Part shown: in pieces, positions 16,601 through 24,747 of the stretch
Position numbering within the stretch: the first letter of the stretch is position 1
How the letters are laid out: every line of letters starts with the position of its first letter
Source: an uncultured Hyphomonadaceae bacterium
GTDB lineage: Bacteria > Pseudomonadota > Alphaproteobacteria > Caulobacterales > Hyphomonadaceae
Assembly (NCBI GenBank): GCA_938084575.1
Contig: CALKFG010000007.1
Location: 124,001 to 188,000, forward strand
Length of the DNA: 64,000 nt
Reading direction: 5' to 3'
The notes under the pieces: generated by a model
Told to the model about the DNA's origin: nothing
The model's input: only the letters and a program-made list of their open reading frames with translations
Databases searched by the model: none
Position numbers and translations under genes: made by a program

Positions 16601-16841
16601 GGCCACCGACGCGAAGGGCGCGTGTCGAAAAGGTTCCCGACGCATTGGTCATGGTTGTCGACACCGTGCCGGACGGCACGTGCGTGACAGTGACGGCTGC
16701 GCCGACAACGGGTCCGCCAGCGTCTGTCGCAACAGTCCCGCGGATTGCAGATGTGGTGACCTGGGCCTGCGCCGGCGCCACGATGGCGGCCGCGGCCATA
16801 GTGGCGGCTGCCACTCCACCTAGAAACTTCCAGTTTGACAT
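13656..16841 (-). CDS. Oar-like TonB-dependent receptor with carboxypeptidase-regulatory domain
   Basis: A 1061-residue outer-membrane receptor: signal peptide ending APAQAQ, an N-terminal Ig-like carboxypeptidase regulatory domain (about 30-110, IRGTVATDAGGPVVGAAVTV), a plug (about 115-250, including SIAGANNRFNSLTIDGV and GGTINAVTKSGTNEFHG), then a large barrel ending in VQFGVKYEF with the terminal Phe used by the BAM machinery. This is the Oar class found in Caulobacterales and Hyphomonadaceae. It takes up or binds large substrates, unknown here. ATG 16841 has AAGGGGAT upstream. A PHO-box match about 83 bases upstream suggests induction by phosphate starvation; a terminator follows. Confidence 0.93.
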   Translation of the reverse strand: MSNWKFLGGVAAATMAAAAIVAPAQAQVTTSAIRGTVATDAGGPVVGAAVTVTHVPSGTVSTTMTNASGTFSTRALRVGGPYSVAVSGADFAPVEITDIYVSLDQTYPVALTVVEAQTLDTVVVTGDRSMAGFSNAGLSTNLGVEALSEVATIDRDITDAAELSPFASVNVQSGGSKELSIAGANNRFNSLTIDGVPLNDRFGLNANGYPTQRSPISFDAIESLSIQTAPFDVEFNGFTGGTINAVTKSGTNEFHGSAGYYWTDDSMIGDKIGDREIDLTFEEKTYVFTLGGPIIEDKLFFFASYDKYEETAPLQTGPAGSNALNIRSDITLDDVAEVRQIVSDVWGFDIGGFDKGPAEDEKILASIDWNINNDHRAKFTYIRTEGNTIREQNGNNFLASDNILGASSAWYDRSEKVESFIGHVFSDWSPNFSTQFKVSNTTQATGQDSLNGAEFPSFAVFLREADGDENYLVVGPDRFRHGNELDQEFFQIKAAAEYVMGDHTLKFGFEREEVDVNNLFAQNSEGSYVFDSVTDLQNATASGLLYNNAITNDENDLRAIWGYNFNSFYVQDTWDISPDLVVDLGLRYDVYGSEGSIRLNQNFVDRYGYANTNDIDGLDAILPRLSFAWTPSDQLTVRGGIGRFSGGSPGVWVSNSYSNDGVISDSANAFGTIAVPTTPDAVTGQFIPADVLNDLASQEPDGNVNALDNSFGIPMTWKVSLGAAYEADGWLLSADFLYNKIENASYWYDQRCPTPVGTGPDGRGIYDCGGAPESIVIGSVDRGDGWLMALSASKDWETAYGDIDLFTSYTYSDVKDVGYGTSSTATSNYSDSARYDLQSPRAGTSNFNVEHQFKVRLDWQEEFFDGYATKASLFGTRRSGQPYSYTFDENNSCVFDVGGGRCARESRLDDAGHLLYVPSGPNDPLFGPNSFDGDPAAQQAFFDYINSSELAQYAGGIAERNGDNSRWSTIVDLRLQQELPGLRDGHKSFVFMDIENLGNLLNEDWGRISRTRYEYERRVVQADIVDGQFEYSNLRNPNSIANIEDLQQSLWQVQFGVKYEF

Positions 16842-16923
16842 AAATTATCCCCTTGGGCTGTCCTGTGAACTGCACCCGCCGATTCCCCGCCCGGATACAT
16901 GACGCCGCCTCTAGTCCCTGTAC

Positions 16924-16941
16924 ATGACAGTAATGTAACAA
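16924..16941 (-). promoter_or_regulatory. PHO-box match upstream of the Oar-like receptor
   Basis: The minus strand reads TTGTTAC-ATTA-CTGTCAT: two 7-base direct repeats of the PhoB type (consensus CTGTCAT/C) with the standard 4-base AT-rich spacer. A weak -10-like TAGAGG follows at the usual 10-base distance. PhoB control of the receptor is an inference from this match. Confidence 0.55.
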
Positions 16942-17047
16942 CCCCATCACATGAGAACGAACAAGATCATTCGCCTTCCCAGCATTGCAAAATGGTCACA
17001 CTTGCGACACAGCCGAAACACGCAGGCACAAGCCGAGGAGGACAAGG

Positions 17048-18799
17048 ATGATCGCAAACTGGTTGCCCCGGAATGGCCCGACACGGCTTGCCCTTGCGCT
17101 GATCGCCGGGCTTCTGCTTCTGCGCCTTGTCCTCGTCTTCTTGTCCCCGCTGGAGCTGTATGCCGACGAAGCCCAGTACTGGCGCTGGGGCGAGACGCTG
17201 GACTGGGGATATTATTCCAAGCCACCCCTCATCGCCTGGACGATTCGGGCGTCAACAGCGCTGCTGGGGGACACGGAAGCCGGTGTCAGGCTGCTGGCGC
17301 CCTGCCTGCACGCGGTCGCGGCCCTTATTCTCTGGTGCCTCGCCAGGCGCATGCTCGGCCCTGCGCCCGCCCTGATCGCCGTGGCGGCCTACGTCTTTAT
17401 GCCAGGTGTCGTGCTGTCATCGACGGTGATGTCCACCGATGGCGTCCTGTTTCCGTTCTGGAGTCTGGCTCTGTATGCTCTCTGGCGCCTGCGCGAGGGT
17501 GCGACCGGCCAGCGCCATGCCGTGCTGCTGGGGATCAGCATCGGGCTCGGCTTCCTGGCAAAATATGCCATGGTCTATTTTATCGTCGGCATCGCACTGG
17601 CCAGCCTGGCTGACCCGGCAACCCGCCGCGCCCTGATCAGCCGAAAAGGCCTCGTGGCCGCGACCGTCGCCCTTCTGGTCTTCGCGCCTCATCTGGTCTG
17701 GAATGCCCTGAACGCGTTTCAAACGGTCAGTCACACGGTCGACAATGCCAATCTGACCGGGCCGCTGATGAACCCGGAAAATCTGGGTAAATTTCTCGGC
17801 GACCAGATGGGCGTATTCGGTCCGGTCAGCTTTCTGACCCTCCTCGGCGGGCTTCTGTTCATGCGCAGGGGACGCGCGCCGGAAGCGGCCGCGGTTGAAA
17901 ACTGGCTGGCCTGCTTCATCGTGCCGGTTCTGCTGATCATCGCCTTCCAGGCCGTTCTGTCCCGGGCCCATGCCAATTGGGCCGCCACCGCCTATCCCGC
18001 GGCCTGCCTCATGGTGGCCAGCGTGTTCAGTCGCACCCGGCCCAATCGGCGTCTGTGGCTGGTCATGGCCGTCCTTGTCGGGCTCGGACTTCAAACCGTA
18101 CCAGAGTTCACCGCCCCGGTCCGGCTCGGTGTGGGCGTCGCGACAGCCACCATTTTGCTTGCCCTTGGGCGAGTGGCAAAATGGCATCCGGTCGGTCTTT
18201 TCTGGTCCGGCGTCGGCCTGCACGTCGCCCTCAGCCTCTTCCTTGCCGTCTTGACGCTCGGGCCGCCGCACTGGATCAGTGCAGCGGGCATGGACAATAC
18301 GTTCAAACGGACCCGGGGCTGGGCCGACCTGTCTGCACAACTTCTGCACGAGGCGGCCCGTATCCAGCCGACGGCCATTCTCGTTGATGAGAGAGAAATC
18401 TGGCACGGTCTCGACTTCTACACAGACGGGCAGCGCCCGGCGCCCCTCATCCTGTGGCGCTACCGGGATGTCCCCAAGAACTTTGCTGAACAGGCCGCCT
18501 TGACCGAAGAGCTGGATGATCGGGTCCTGGTGGCGTCTTATCGTCCGCACCGGCGACCACAGATCAGGAATGATTTCAGATCCTGGGAACACATCGGCCA
18601 GATTGGCGTCGATCTCGGCCACCGCAGCAATGGCTGCCCCCTGACCCGGACGCTGCACCTTTACCTCGCATCCGGGTTCGACCCGCAAGAGCGCACGCCC
18701 GACTGGTTCGCCCACGACCAGGGCGAAACCCTTGACGCGCCGCCTCCCTGCCCGCCCGCGACACTCACCGACATCGACACACCCGATGCCGCAGACTAG
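17048..18799 (+). CDS. Glycosyltransferase family 39 (ArnT/PMT-like) membrane protein
   Basis: A 583-residue polytopic protein with about ten hydrophobic segments and a soluble C-terminal domain. The luminal acidic motif typical of polyprenyl-phosphate-sugar-dependent transferases is visible in the first loop (LYADEAQYWRWGETLDWGYYSKPPL). Such enzymes transfer a sugar from undecaprenyl-phosphate to lipid A or another envelope acceptor; the acceptor is unknown. I chose ATG 17048, preceded by AGGAGGAC, over an upstream ATG at 16985 whose extra residues are polar and unlike the family. The gene ends 15 bases before the helicase gene, so the two may be co-transcribed. Confidence 0.87.
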   Translation: MIANWLPRNGPTRLALALIAGLLLLRLVLVFLSPLELYADEAQYWRWGETLDWGYYSKPPLIAWTIRASTALLGDTEAGVRLLAPCLHAVAALILWCLARRMLGPAPALIAVAAYVFMPGVVLSSTVMSTDGVLFPFWSLALYALWRLREGATGQRHAVLLGISIGLGFLAKYAMVYFIVGIALASLADPATRRALISRKGLVAATVALLVFAPHLVWNALNAFQTVSHTVDNANLTGPLMNPENLGKFLGDQMGVFGPVSFLTLLGGLLFMRRGRAPEAAAVENWLACFIVPVLLIIAFQAVLSRAHANWAATAYPAACLMVASVFSRTRPNRRLWLVMAVLVGLGLQTVPEFTAPVRLGVGVATATILLALGRVAKWHPVGLFWSGVGLHVALSLFLAVLTLGPPHWISAAGMDNTFKRTRGWADLSAQLLHEAARIQPTAILVDEREIWHGLDFYTDGQRPAPLILWRYRDVPKNFAEQAALTEELDDRVLVASYRPHRRPQIRNDFRSWEHIGQIGVDLGHRSNGCPLTRTLHLYLASGFDPQERTPDWFAHDQGETLDAPPPCPPATLTDIDTPDAAD

Positions 18800-18814
18800 G
18801 TCTGTGCCGCAGCC

Positions 18815-21655
18815 ATGACCCGACTCAGAGCCATTCTCGGTCCCACCAATACCGGCAAGACCCATTATGCCCTTGAGCGCATGATGGGGCATGCGACCGG
18901 CATGATCGGCCTGCCCCTGCGCCTGCTGGCCCGGGAGGTTTACGACCGGGTGGTGCGTGCCAAGGGCCCGCGGGCCGTTGCCCTCGTCACCGGCGAGGAA
19001 CGGATCATCCCTGACCAGGCGCGCTACTGGATCTGCACCGTGGAATCGATGCCGACCGATCAGCGTGTCGATTGTCTCGTCGTGGATGAAATCCAGCTGG
19101 CTGAAGATGATGAACGCGGTCACATCTACACAAACCGCATCCTCCATGCCCGCGGCACGCAGGAAACACTGCTTCTCGGCGCCGAAACCATGCGGGAGGC
19201 GCTGCGCGAACTCGACTTCGATATCGATACCGACGTCAGGGCCCGGTTTTCAAACCTCGCCTACTCCGGGTCGAAAAAAATCACGAAGCTGCCAAAGCGT
19301 ACGGCCATCGTCGCCTTCAGCGCCGACCAGGTCTATGCAATCGCGGAAGTTCTGCGGCGCCAGAAAGGCGGCAGCGCCGTGGTTATGGGCGGGCTGAGCC
19401 CGCGGACCCGGAACGCCCAGGTTGCCCTTTACCAAAGCGGGGAAGTCGATTTCCTCGTCGCCACCGACGCCATCGGGATGGGGCTGAATCTTGACGTCAC
19501 CCGGGTCGCCTTTGCCGGCCAGGCCAAATTCGATGGACGGCGCCACCGGGCGCTGACGCCCGCCGAGTGCGGCCAGATCGCGGGACGCGCCGGACGCTTT
19601 CGGGAGGATGGCGAATTCGGTGAAACCGGAAACTGCCCGCCTTTCGACGATGAGCTGATCTACGCCATTGAGAACCATCGCTACGCGCCAGTGGCTGAGC
19701 TGCAATGGCGCAATGCGGATCTCGACTATCGGTCGATCAGGACCCTGATGGCCAGCCTCGCCCGCAAACCAGACCATCCCATCCTGCGCCAGAATTCCAA
19801 TGCCCTCGACGAATGGGTGCTGCGGCGCATGGCCGAAGATGCAGCCATCGGGCCGGATGTTCGCGGCGCCGCCCGGGTGCAGCGCCTCTGGGACCTGGCC
19901 CGCCTGCCGGATTTCCGCAAGGCCGGGCCGGAAGGTCATGGCCGGCTTGTGCTGGGACTGGCAGAGACGCTGGCCGACCCGGACGCACGGCTGGGCGACG
20001 ACGCCATGGAACGCCGGATTGCCGCTCTCGACGTGAGCCTCGGGGACATCTCTGCCCTGCAGCAACGGCTCGCCATGATCCGGACATGGACCTATGCCGC
20101 CTTTCGGCCGGACTGGCTTGCCCAACCCGAACACTGGCGCGAAAGAACTCGACAGGTTGAAGATCGGCTGTCAGATGCGCTACACGACGCGTTGACCCTT
20201 CGCTTTGTTGACCGAAGGACCACCGCGCTCATTGCCGGACTGAAGAGGGAAGATATTTTGACCACAGAGGTTTCAGACAGCGGTGAGGTCGTTATCGAGG
20301 GTCATTCGGTTGGCCATCTGGTCGGCCTGAACTTCGTGCCCGACACCCATGCCTCCACGCTTGAGGGGCGCACGGTTCGCAATGCGGCCATGAATGCCCT
20401 GCAACCGATCATCGCCGAACGGCTCAAAGCCCTGGCCGGGGTTTCCGAGAGCGGACTGGCCATCACCGAGACCGCGGAGATCGTCTGGAAAGGTGTCCCT
20501 GTGGCCCGACTGGTGCCGGGTCCGCACTGGCTTGCACCAAGTGCCCAGCTGATCGGGGGGGAGTCCGCTGAAGCCCATCAGCGCGACGCGGCGACCATGC
20601 GCGTGAATGAATGGCTGGGGGGCGAAATTTCCCGTCGCCTGCCGACCCATTTCAAACTCAAATTCGACGCCGACTCCGTGCCTCTGGAAGGCCTGGCCCG
20701 CGGACTGGCCTTTCGTCTTCTCGAAGCCGGCGCCGCATCAGACCTGCGCACCGAAGACCGGGCCCTGCTTCCGGGACAAGCCGAGCGGCAGGCTCTGAAA
20801 CTGGCCGGTGTCCGGTCCGGACGCATTGCCGCTTATGTTCCCGACGCCCAGAAACCCGCCGCGCAGCGCCTCATCGCCACCCTGCAGACGCTCGGAGACG
20901 GACGCATGCGCCGCACGGCGCCGGAAGGTGCCGGCAGCTTCGATGTCGACGGCGACTGGAAAGATGAGGACCTCGCGGCACAAGGATATCTCAGATTTGG
21001 CAAACGCGCGGTCCGCGCCGATCTTGCCGAACGGCTCGGCTGGGAATTGTCCAGCCGGCGCAAGGCCGCCGGTCAGTCTGTGTTCGAGGTCCCGCCAGAG
21101 CTGGCGTCCATGGTGTCCTGCCCGCTGGAGGATTTCCATGCCGTGCTCAAGGGATTCGGCGTGGCCCCGGCGGAAAAGGACCCCGAGACCGGCGCACCGG
21201 TGAAATGGCGTTTCCAGTCCCGGGCCCGGCTCGAGGACCAGCAGAAAAAGCCGCGCCCGGCCCGCAAGTCGGGTCGCCCCGAGGGCGGACGCGAGCCCAA
21301 GCGGACCCGGCCCCGGTCCGGCGACCCGAACGGCGCGCCGCGTCGGCCACAGGGGGGCAGCCCGTCCCGCCCCCCGGCGCGCAGGATCGACCCGGACAAT
21401 CCCTTTGCCGCCCTTGCCGTGCTGCTCCCGGCTGACACCCCGGCCCCGACCCGGAAGAAACGACGCAAGCCGAAAAAGGCCGCCCCGGACATGGCCGCAG
21501 CCCCGTCAGCGCCCTCCGCCCAGCCCGCGCCGGCAGCGCCGCTGGCCAGCGGGGACCAGGCCGGGCCAGAGCCAGCAGGTGAGGGCGTGCCGCCCCCGGC
21601 CGCACCCCAGACGGCTGGTCCGCAGGACTCCGGCGAGACGGCTGCGAATGACTGA
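18815..21655 (+). CDS. SUV3-like superfamily 2 RNA/DNA helicase
   Basis: A 946-residue helicase related to mitochondrial SUV3. It has Walker A GPTNTGKT (9-16), a DEIQ box (VVDEIQLAEDDERGH, near 92-105), motif GATDAIGMGLNLD-like (ATDAIGMGLN), and the motif VI region QIAGRAGRFRE. Mitochondrial SUV3 unwinds RNA with PNPase in the degradosome; the bacterial role is less clear. The last roughly 150 residues are a low-complexity Lys/Arg/Pro/Ala tail, probably unstructured and RNA-binding. The 3' end overlaps the S4-domain gene by eight bases. This helicase/S4 pair recurs in alphaproteobacteria. Confidence 0.9.
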   Translation: MTRLRAILGPTNTGKTHYALERMMGHATGMIGLPLRLLAREVYDRVVRAKGPRAVALVTGEERIIPDQARYWICTVESMPTDQRVDCLVVDEIQLAEDDERGHIYTNRILHARGTQETLLLGAETMREALRELDFDIDTDVRARFSNLAYSGSKKITKLPKRTAIVAFSADQVYAIAEVLRRQKGGSAVVMGGLSPRTRNAQVALYQSGEVDFLVATDAIGMGLNLDVTRVAFAGQAKFDGRRHRALTPAECGQIAGRAGRFREDGEFGETGNCPPFDDELIYAIENHRYAPVAELQWRNADLDYRSIRTLMASLARKPDHPILRQNSNALDEWVLRRMAEDAAIGPDVRGAARVQRLWDLARLPDFRKAGPEGHGRLVLGLAETLADPDARLGDDAMERRIAALDVSLGDISALQQRLAMIRTWTYAAFRPDWLAQPEHWRERTRQVEDRLSDALHDALTLRFVDRRTTALIAGLKREDILTTEVSDSGEVVIEGHSVGHLVGLNFVPDTHASTLEGRTVRNAAMNALQPIIAERLKALAGVSESGLAITETAEIVWKGVPVARLVPGPHWLAPSAQLIGGESAEAHQRDAATMRVNEWLGGEISRRLPTHFKLKFDADSVPLEGLARGLAFRLLEAGAASDLRTEDRALLPGQAERQALKLAGVRSGRIAAYVPDAQKPAAQRLIATLQTLGDGRMRRTAPEGAGSFDVDGDWKDEDLAAQGYLRFGKRAVRADLAERLGWELSSRRKAAGQSVFEVPPELASMVSCPLEDFHAVLKGFGVAPAEKDPETGAPVKWRFQSRARLEDQQKKPRPARKSGRPEGGREPKRTRPRSGDPNGAPRRPQGGSPSRPPARRIDPDNPFAALAVLLPADTPAPTRKKRRKPKKAAPDMAAAPSAPSAQPAPAAPLASGDQAGPEPAGEGVPPPAAPQTAGPQDSGETAAND

Positions 21656-21941
21656 GGCCGAACCGGCGGGGTTACGTCTGGATATCTGGCTCTGGCGGGC
21701 CCGGTTTTTCCGCACGCGGGCGCTCTCGACCGACTATATCAGCCGACGCGGCATCCGCATTACCCGCACCGGAGACACCCGAAAGACGACCAAACCCGGC
21801 AGCCGGGTCGGGCCCGGAGATGTGCTGACCTTCAGCCGCGGTGAGACCATCGAAAGGGTCGAAATTGTCGGCCTTGGCACACGGCGCGGCCCGGCCCTGG
21901 AGGCCCAGGCCCTTTACAGGCCGGTCATAGCCGCGACATAA
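21648..21941 (+). CDS. S4-domain RNA-binding protein (Hsp15-like)
   Basis: A 97-residue basic protein with an S4 RNA-binding fold: RLDIWLWRARFFRTR, then ISRRGIRI and PGDVLTF. Hsp15 in E. coli binds stalled 50S-peptidyl-tRNA; this protein is of similar size and could act in ribosome rescue or with the helicase it overlaps. The start is ATG 21648, inside the last codons of the helicase gene. A longer upstream frame is only a shadow of the helicase tail. Confidence 0.88.
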   Translation: MTEAEPAGLRLDIWLWRARFFRTRALSTDYISRRGIRITRTGDTRKTTKPGSRVGPGDVLTFSRGETIERVEIVGLGTRRGPALEAQALYRPVIAAT

Positions 21942-21946
21942 GACCG

Positions 21947-22390
21947 ATGGCTCGTTTTCTGACCCGACTTTTCAGCCCTAGGCGACCCGCGGCGCCGGAC
22001 AGACGCATCGACCCGGAAGAAGCCGCCGCGGCCCTGCTGGTCGAGGCGGCGCTGGTTGATGGCGTCTATGCCAATCTGGAAAGCGACATGATCTCGGAAA
22101 TCCTGGTCACCAGTTTCGGCATGGATGCAGCCCGGGCAGATCAGGTGCTGGAAAAGGGAGAACGTCTGGCCGAAAGCGCAACCGACGCGCACGCCCTGAC
22201 CCGCCATGTCAAACAGCTTTCAGAGGCGGACCGGACCCGGGTCGTGGAGTGCCTGTACCGGGTCAGCCTGGCCGATGGCGAGGCCTGCAAGTTCGAAGAC
22301 GCCTTTATCCGCCATATTGCCAGCCTTCTGCATGTGGACGATGTCCGCCGCGCACAGGCTCGCCGCCGCGCCGAGGCAAGCCAGCCGTGA
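21947..22390 (+). CDS. TerB-family tellurite-resistance-like protein
   Basis: A 147-residue, mostly helical protein of the TerB fold. The repeating acidic pattern (LLVEAALVDGVYANLE, later CLYRVSLADGEACKFEDAFIRHIASLL) is the family hallmark, with metal-binding Asp/Glu in the two LADGE-like turns. Bacterial single-domain TerB proteins have no settled function. It starts five bases after the S4 gene and ends 70 bases before fdxA, so it probably shares the helicase operon. Confidence 0.82.
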   Translation: MARFLTRLFSPRRPAAPDRRIDPEEAAAALLVEAALVDGVYANLESDMISEILVTSFGMDAARADQVLEKGERLAESATDAHALTRHVKQLSEADRTRVVECLYRVSLADGEACKFEDAFIRHIASLLHVDDVRRAQARRRAEASQP

Positions 22391-22460
22391 AACCTCAGGG
22401 AATTGACTTCCTTGCCATGTCCGGCCATGTCCGGGCGTCGATTCATTCAAGAGGATCTGA

Positions 22461-22805
22461 ATGACCTACATTGTCATGGATGCCTGCATCCGCTGTAAAT
22501 ACATGGACTGCGTCGAAGTCTGCCCGGTCGATTGTTTTTATGAAGGCGAGAACATGCTCGTCATCCACCCGGATGAATGCATAGACTGTGGCGTCTGCGA
22601 ACCGGAATGCCCGGTCGAGGCGATCAAGCCGGACACAGAGGATGAGCCCGATGCCAAATGGCTCAAGCTCAACACCGACTTCGCCAAGGTCTGGCCGAAC
22701 ATCACCCGGATGAAAGAGCCCCCCGCTGACCGGGAAGCTTATGCAGACGAGACCGGCAAGCTGGAAAAGTATTTCAGCGACAAGCCCGGCAGCGGTGATT
22801 CCTGA
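22461..22805 (+). CDS. fdxA: 7-iron ferredoxin FdxA
   Basis: A 114-residue seven-Fe ferredoxin with one [3Fe-4S] and one [4Fe-4S] cluster. Visible ligands are [14 protein letters not shown] near residue 9 and [12 protein letters not shown] near 40. It carries low-potential electrons; a possible reductant for BciB or for nitrogen/sulfur enzymes, though no direct link is visible. AGAGGATCTG upstream gives a good ribosome site. The gene order helicase-S4-TerB-FdxA-CarD is conserved in many alphaproteobacteria. Confidence 0.95.
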   Translation: MTYIVMDACIRCKYMDCVEVCPVDCFYEGENMLVIHPDECIDCGVCEPECPVEAIKPDTEDEPDAKWLKLNTDFAKVWPNITRMKEPPADREAYADETGKLEKYFSDKPGSGDS

Positions 22806-22901
22806 GCCGGTCGCGTCGACCAACCGCAGGATATTGTTGAACAGACACGGTTTTTCTGATAGACTAAGTCATCAAAGCAGAAAATCAGATCACGTATGAG
22901 C

Positions 22902-22928
22902 AGCGCTTCGCGGCAAAGAGCGCTTTTT
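22902..22928 (+). terminator. Weak terminator-like hairpin in the carD leader
   Basis: AGCGCT at 22902-22907 and again at 22919-22924 can pair (6 bp, 11-base loop), followed by TTTT. It lies between fdxA and carD, 39 bases before the carD start, so it could end fdxA transcripts or attenuate carD. The short stem makes this uncertain. Confidence 0.45.
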
Positions 22929-22966
22929 CTGCGTCGGTCCCTATTGCGTAAAGAAGAGGTCTACAT

Positions 22967-23488
22967 ATGGCAAAATCGGACACGGCAACCAAGTTGGACT
23001 TCGCCCCAGGACAAAAGATCGTTTACCCGGCGCATGGCGTTGGCACCGTCACCAGCGTCGACGAACAAAAAGTCGCGGGCATGTCACTCGAAGTTTATGT
23101 TGTCTCGTTTGATCAGGACAAGATGATCCTGCGCGTTCCGACCCATCGCGCCATCGCGTCGGGCATGCGGGCTCTGGCGGGGTCCAAGCTGGTCGAGGAC
23201 GCCCTCAAAACGCTGGGGGGCAAGGCCAGGATCAAACGCACCATGTGGTCGCGCCGGGCCCAGGAATATGAAGCCAAGATCAATTCGGGCGACCTGATTT
23301 CCATCGCCGAAGTGGTGCGGGATCTTCACCGGATGGAGGACCAGCCCGAACAGTCCTATTCCGAGCGCCAGCTGTATGAAAGCGCGCTGGATCGCATGGC
23401 GCGGGAACTGGCCGCGGTGGAAAGCATCGACCATGACTCCGCCATGGCCCGGCTGGCCAAATCCCTGGCCAAGAAAAAGGCCGCCTGA
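22967..23488 (+). CDS. carD: CarD/CdnL-family RNA polymerase-binding regulator
   Basis: A 173-residue CarD-like protein. The N-terminal RNAP-interaction domain is clear (PGQKIVYPAHGVGTVTSVDEQ, about residues 10-30), followed by the VPTHRAIASGMRAL segment and a helical DNA-binding C-terminal domain with SRRAQEYEAKI. CdnL in Caulobacter binds RNA polymerase beta and stabilises open complexes at rRNA and housekeeping promoters. AAGAAGAGG upstream supports ATG 22967. A strong intrinsic terminator follows. Confidence 0.95.
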   Translation: MAKSDTATKLDFAPGQKIVYPAHGVGTVTSVDEQKVAGMSLEVYVVSFDQDKMILRVPTHRAIASGMRALAGSKLVEDALKTLGGKARIKRTMWSRRAQEYEAKINSGDLISIAEVVRDLHRMEDQPEQSYSERQLYESALDRMARELAAVESIDHDSAMARLAKSLAKKKAA

Positions 23489-23523
23489 CCGGCCGGTCTG
23501 GCCTCCATTGCTGACACACGATC

Positions 23524-23556
23524 AAGGCCCGCATTCCGCATGCGGGCCTTTTTTCG
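23524..23556 (+). terminator. Intrinsic terminator after carD
   Basis: A perfect 10-bp stem, AAGGCCCGCA (23524-23533) with TGCGGGCCTT (23541-23550), seven-base loop, followed by TTTTCG. Confidence 0.93.
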
Positions 23557-23695
23557 TTCCCCCGCACCCGCCTTACCACGGCCAGCGCGACCCATATTAG
23601 CGCGGCCGGTTTTTTTTCAAGGCCGGCCGTGATCCAAACAGTTACCAAAACCGTAATCATCTTCACAGACGCAAACATTGCGCAGGAGGATAGAA

Positions 23696-24580
23696 ATGGC
23701 GATCGGAGACAGAGGCGGCAACGCAGATCGACAGTTTATACGCAAGGCGATGAAGGCCCCGATGCTGGAGGCCGAGCACGAACTCAACCTGGCCCGGCGC
23801 TGGCGGGAAGAAGATGATGAGAACGCCCTGCACGAACTCACCACCGCCTATATGCGGCTGGTCATCTCCATGGCGTCAAAATTCCGCCATTACGGCCTGC
23901 CCATTTCGGATCTGGTGCAGGAAGGCAATGTCGGCCTGATGCAGGCCGCCGCCCGGTTCGAACCGTCCCGCGAGGTCCGTTTTTCAACCTATGCGGCCTG
24001 GTGGATCCGGTCATCGATCCAGGATTATGTCCTGCGCAACTGGTCGATCGTCCGCACCGGCACCACGGCCGCGCAAAAATCGCTCTTCTTCAATCTGAGA
24101 CGCCTCCGCGCCAAGATTGATGACACCGGCGATGCGGTGATGACGACGGAAAACCGCAAATGGGTATCCACCCATCTCGGCGTTCCCGAACGCGACGTCG
24201 CCGCCATGGCCTCGCGCCTGTCGGCATCTGACCGGTCGCTCAATGCCCCACTTTCCGTCGATGCCGAAGCGCAATGGCAGGACCTGCTGCCCGATGAATC
24301 CGCCACGCCGGATGAACAGGTTGAAGCATCGCGCGACAGCGAACGTCGCAAGGCCTGGATTGCCGAGGCCCTGAAAACTCTGAATGAGCGTGAAACCATG
24401 ATCATTTGCGAACGCCGCCTGACCGATGACACGGTGACGCTGGAAGTGCTGGGCAAACAGCTCGGGATTTCCAAGGAGCGGGTCCGCCAGATTGAGCACC
24501 AGGCCCTGGGAAAACTGCGCAAGGCGCTGACCAATATGGTCGGGGATCCCGAACAGGCCGGTCTGATTCCCTGCGTCTGA
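23696..24580 (+). CDS. rpoH: RNA polymerase heat-shock sigma factor RpoH
   Basis: A 294-residue sigma-32-type factor. Region 2 (LTTAYMRLVISMASKFRHYGLPISDLVQEGNVGLMQAA, FSTYAAWWIRSSIQDYVLRNWS) is followed by the RpoH box AQKSLFFNLRRLR that distinguishes RpoH from other sigma factors, and region 4.2 (EVLGKQLGISKERVRQIE). It directs transcription of chaperone and protease genes. The start ATG 23696 has AGGAGG upstream; an upstream ATG at 23678 has none. clpB, a classical RpoH target, lies immediately downstream behind a terminator. Confidence 0.94.
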   Translation: MAIGDRGGNADRQFIRKAMKAPMLEAEHELNLARRWREEDDENALHELTTAYMRLVISMASKFRHYGLPISDLVQEGNVGLMQAAARFEPSREVRFSTYAAWWIRSSIQDYVLRNWSIVRTGTTAAQKSLFFNLRRLRAKIDDTGDAVMTTENRKWVSTHLGVPERDVAAMASRLSASDRSLNAPLSVDAEAQWQDLLPDESATPDEQVEASRDSERRKAWIAEALKTLNERETMIICERRLTDDTVTLEVLGKQLGISKERVRQIEHQALGKLRKALTNMVGDPEQAGLIPCV

Positions 24581-24608
24581 GACCCATAGACATTTTCTAT
24601 ATGATTTC

Positions 24609-24636
24609 GCCCGTCGCATCTTGCGGCGGGCTTTTT
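24609..24636 (+). terminator. Intrinsic terminator after rpoH
   Basis: GCCCGTCGCA (24609-24618) pairs with TGCGGCGGGC (24622-24631) with one G-T wobble and a three-base loop, followed by TTTTT. Confidence 0.92.
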
Positions 24637-24747
24637 CCATCCCAAATCTAGTCAGGACAGGTTGCCGCTGAGCGGGGCCTGCCACCCTGCCCTGCCGGAT
24701 CTCATCGGCAGCGGTTCGACCCATCTGCCTTTGAAAGGGGATCGCAC

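Noticed and set aside
23602-23631. Inverted repeat CGGCCGG...CCGGCCG before rpoH
   Set aside because: The T-run lies in the loop rather than after the stem, so it is not a normal terminator; it may be chance in GC-rich DNA.
24719-24725. CCCATCT before clpB as a sigma-32 -10 box
   Set aside because: No CTTG-like -35 at the right distance, and the implied leader would be very short; RpoH control of clpB is likely but this site does not prove it.
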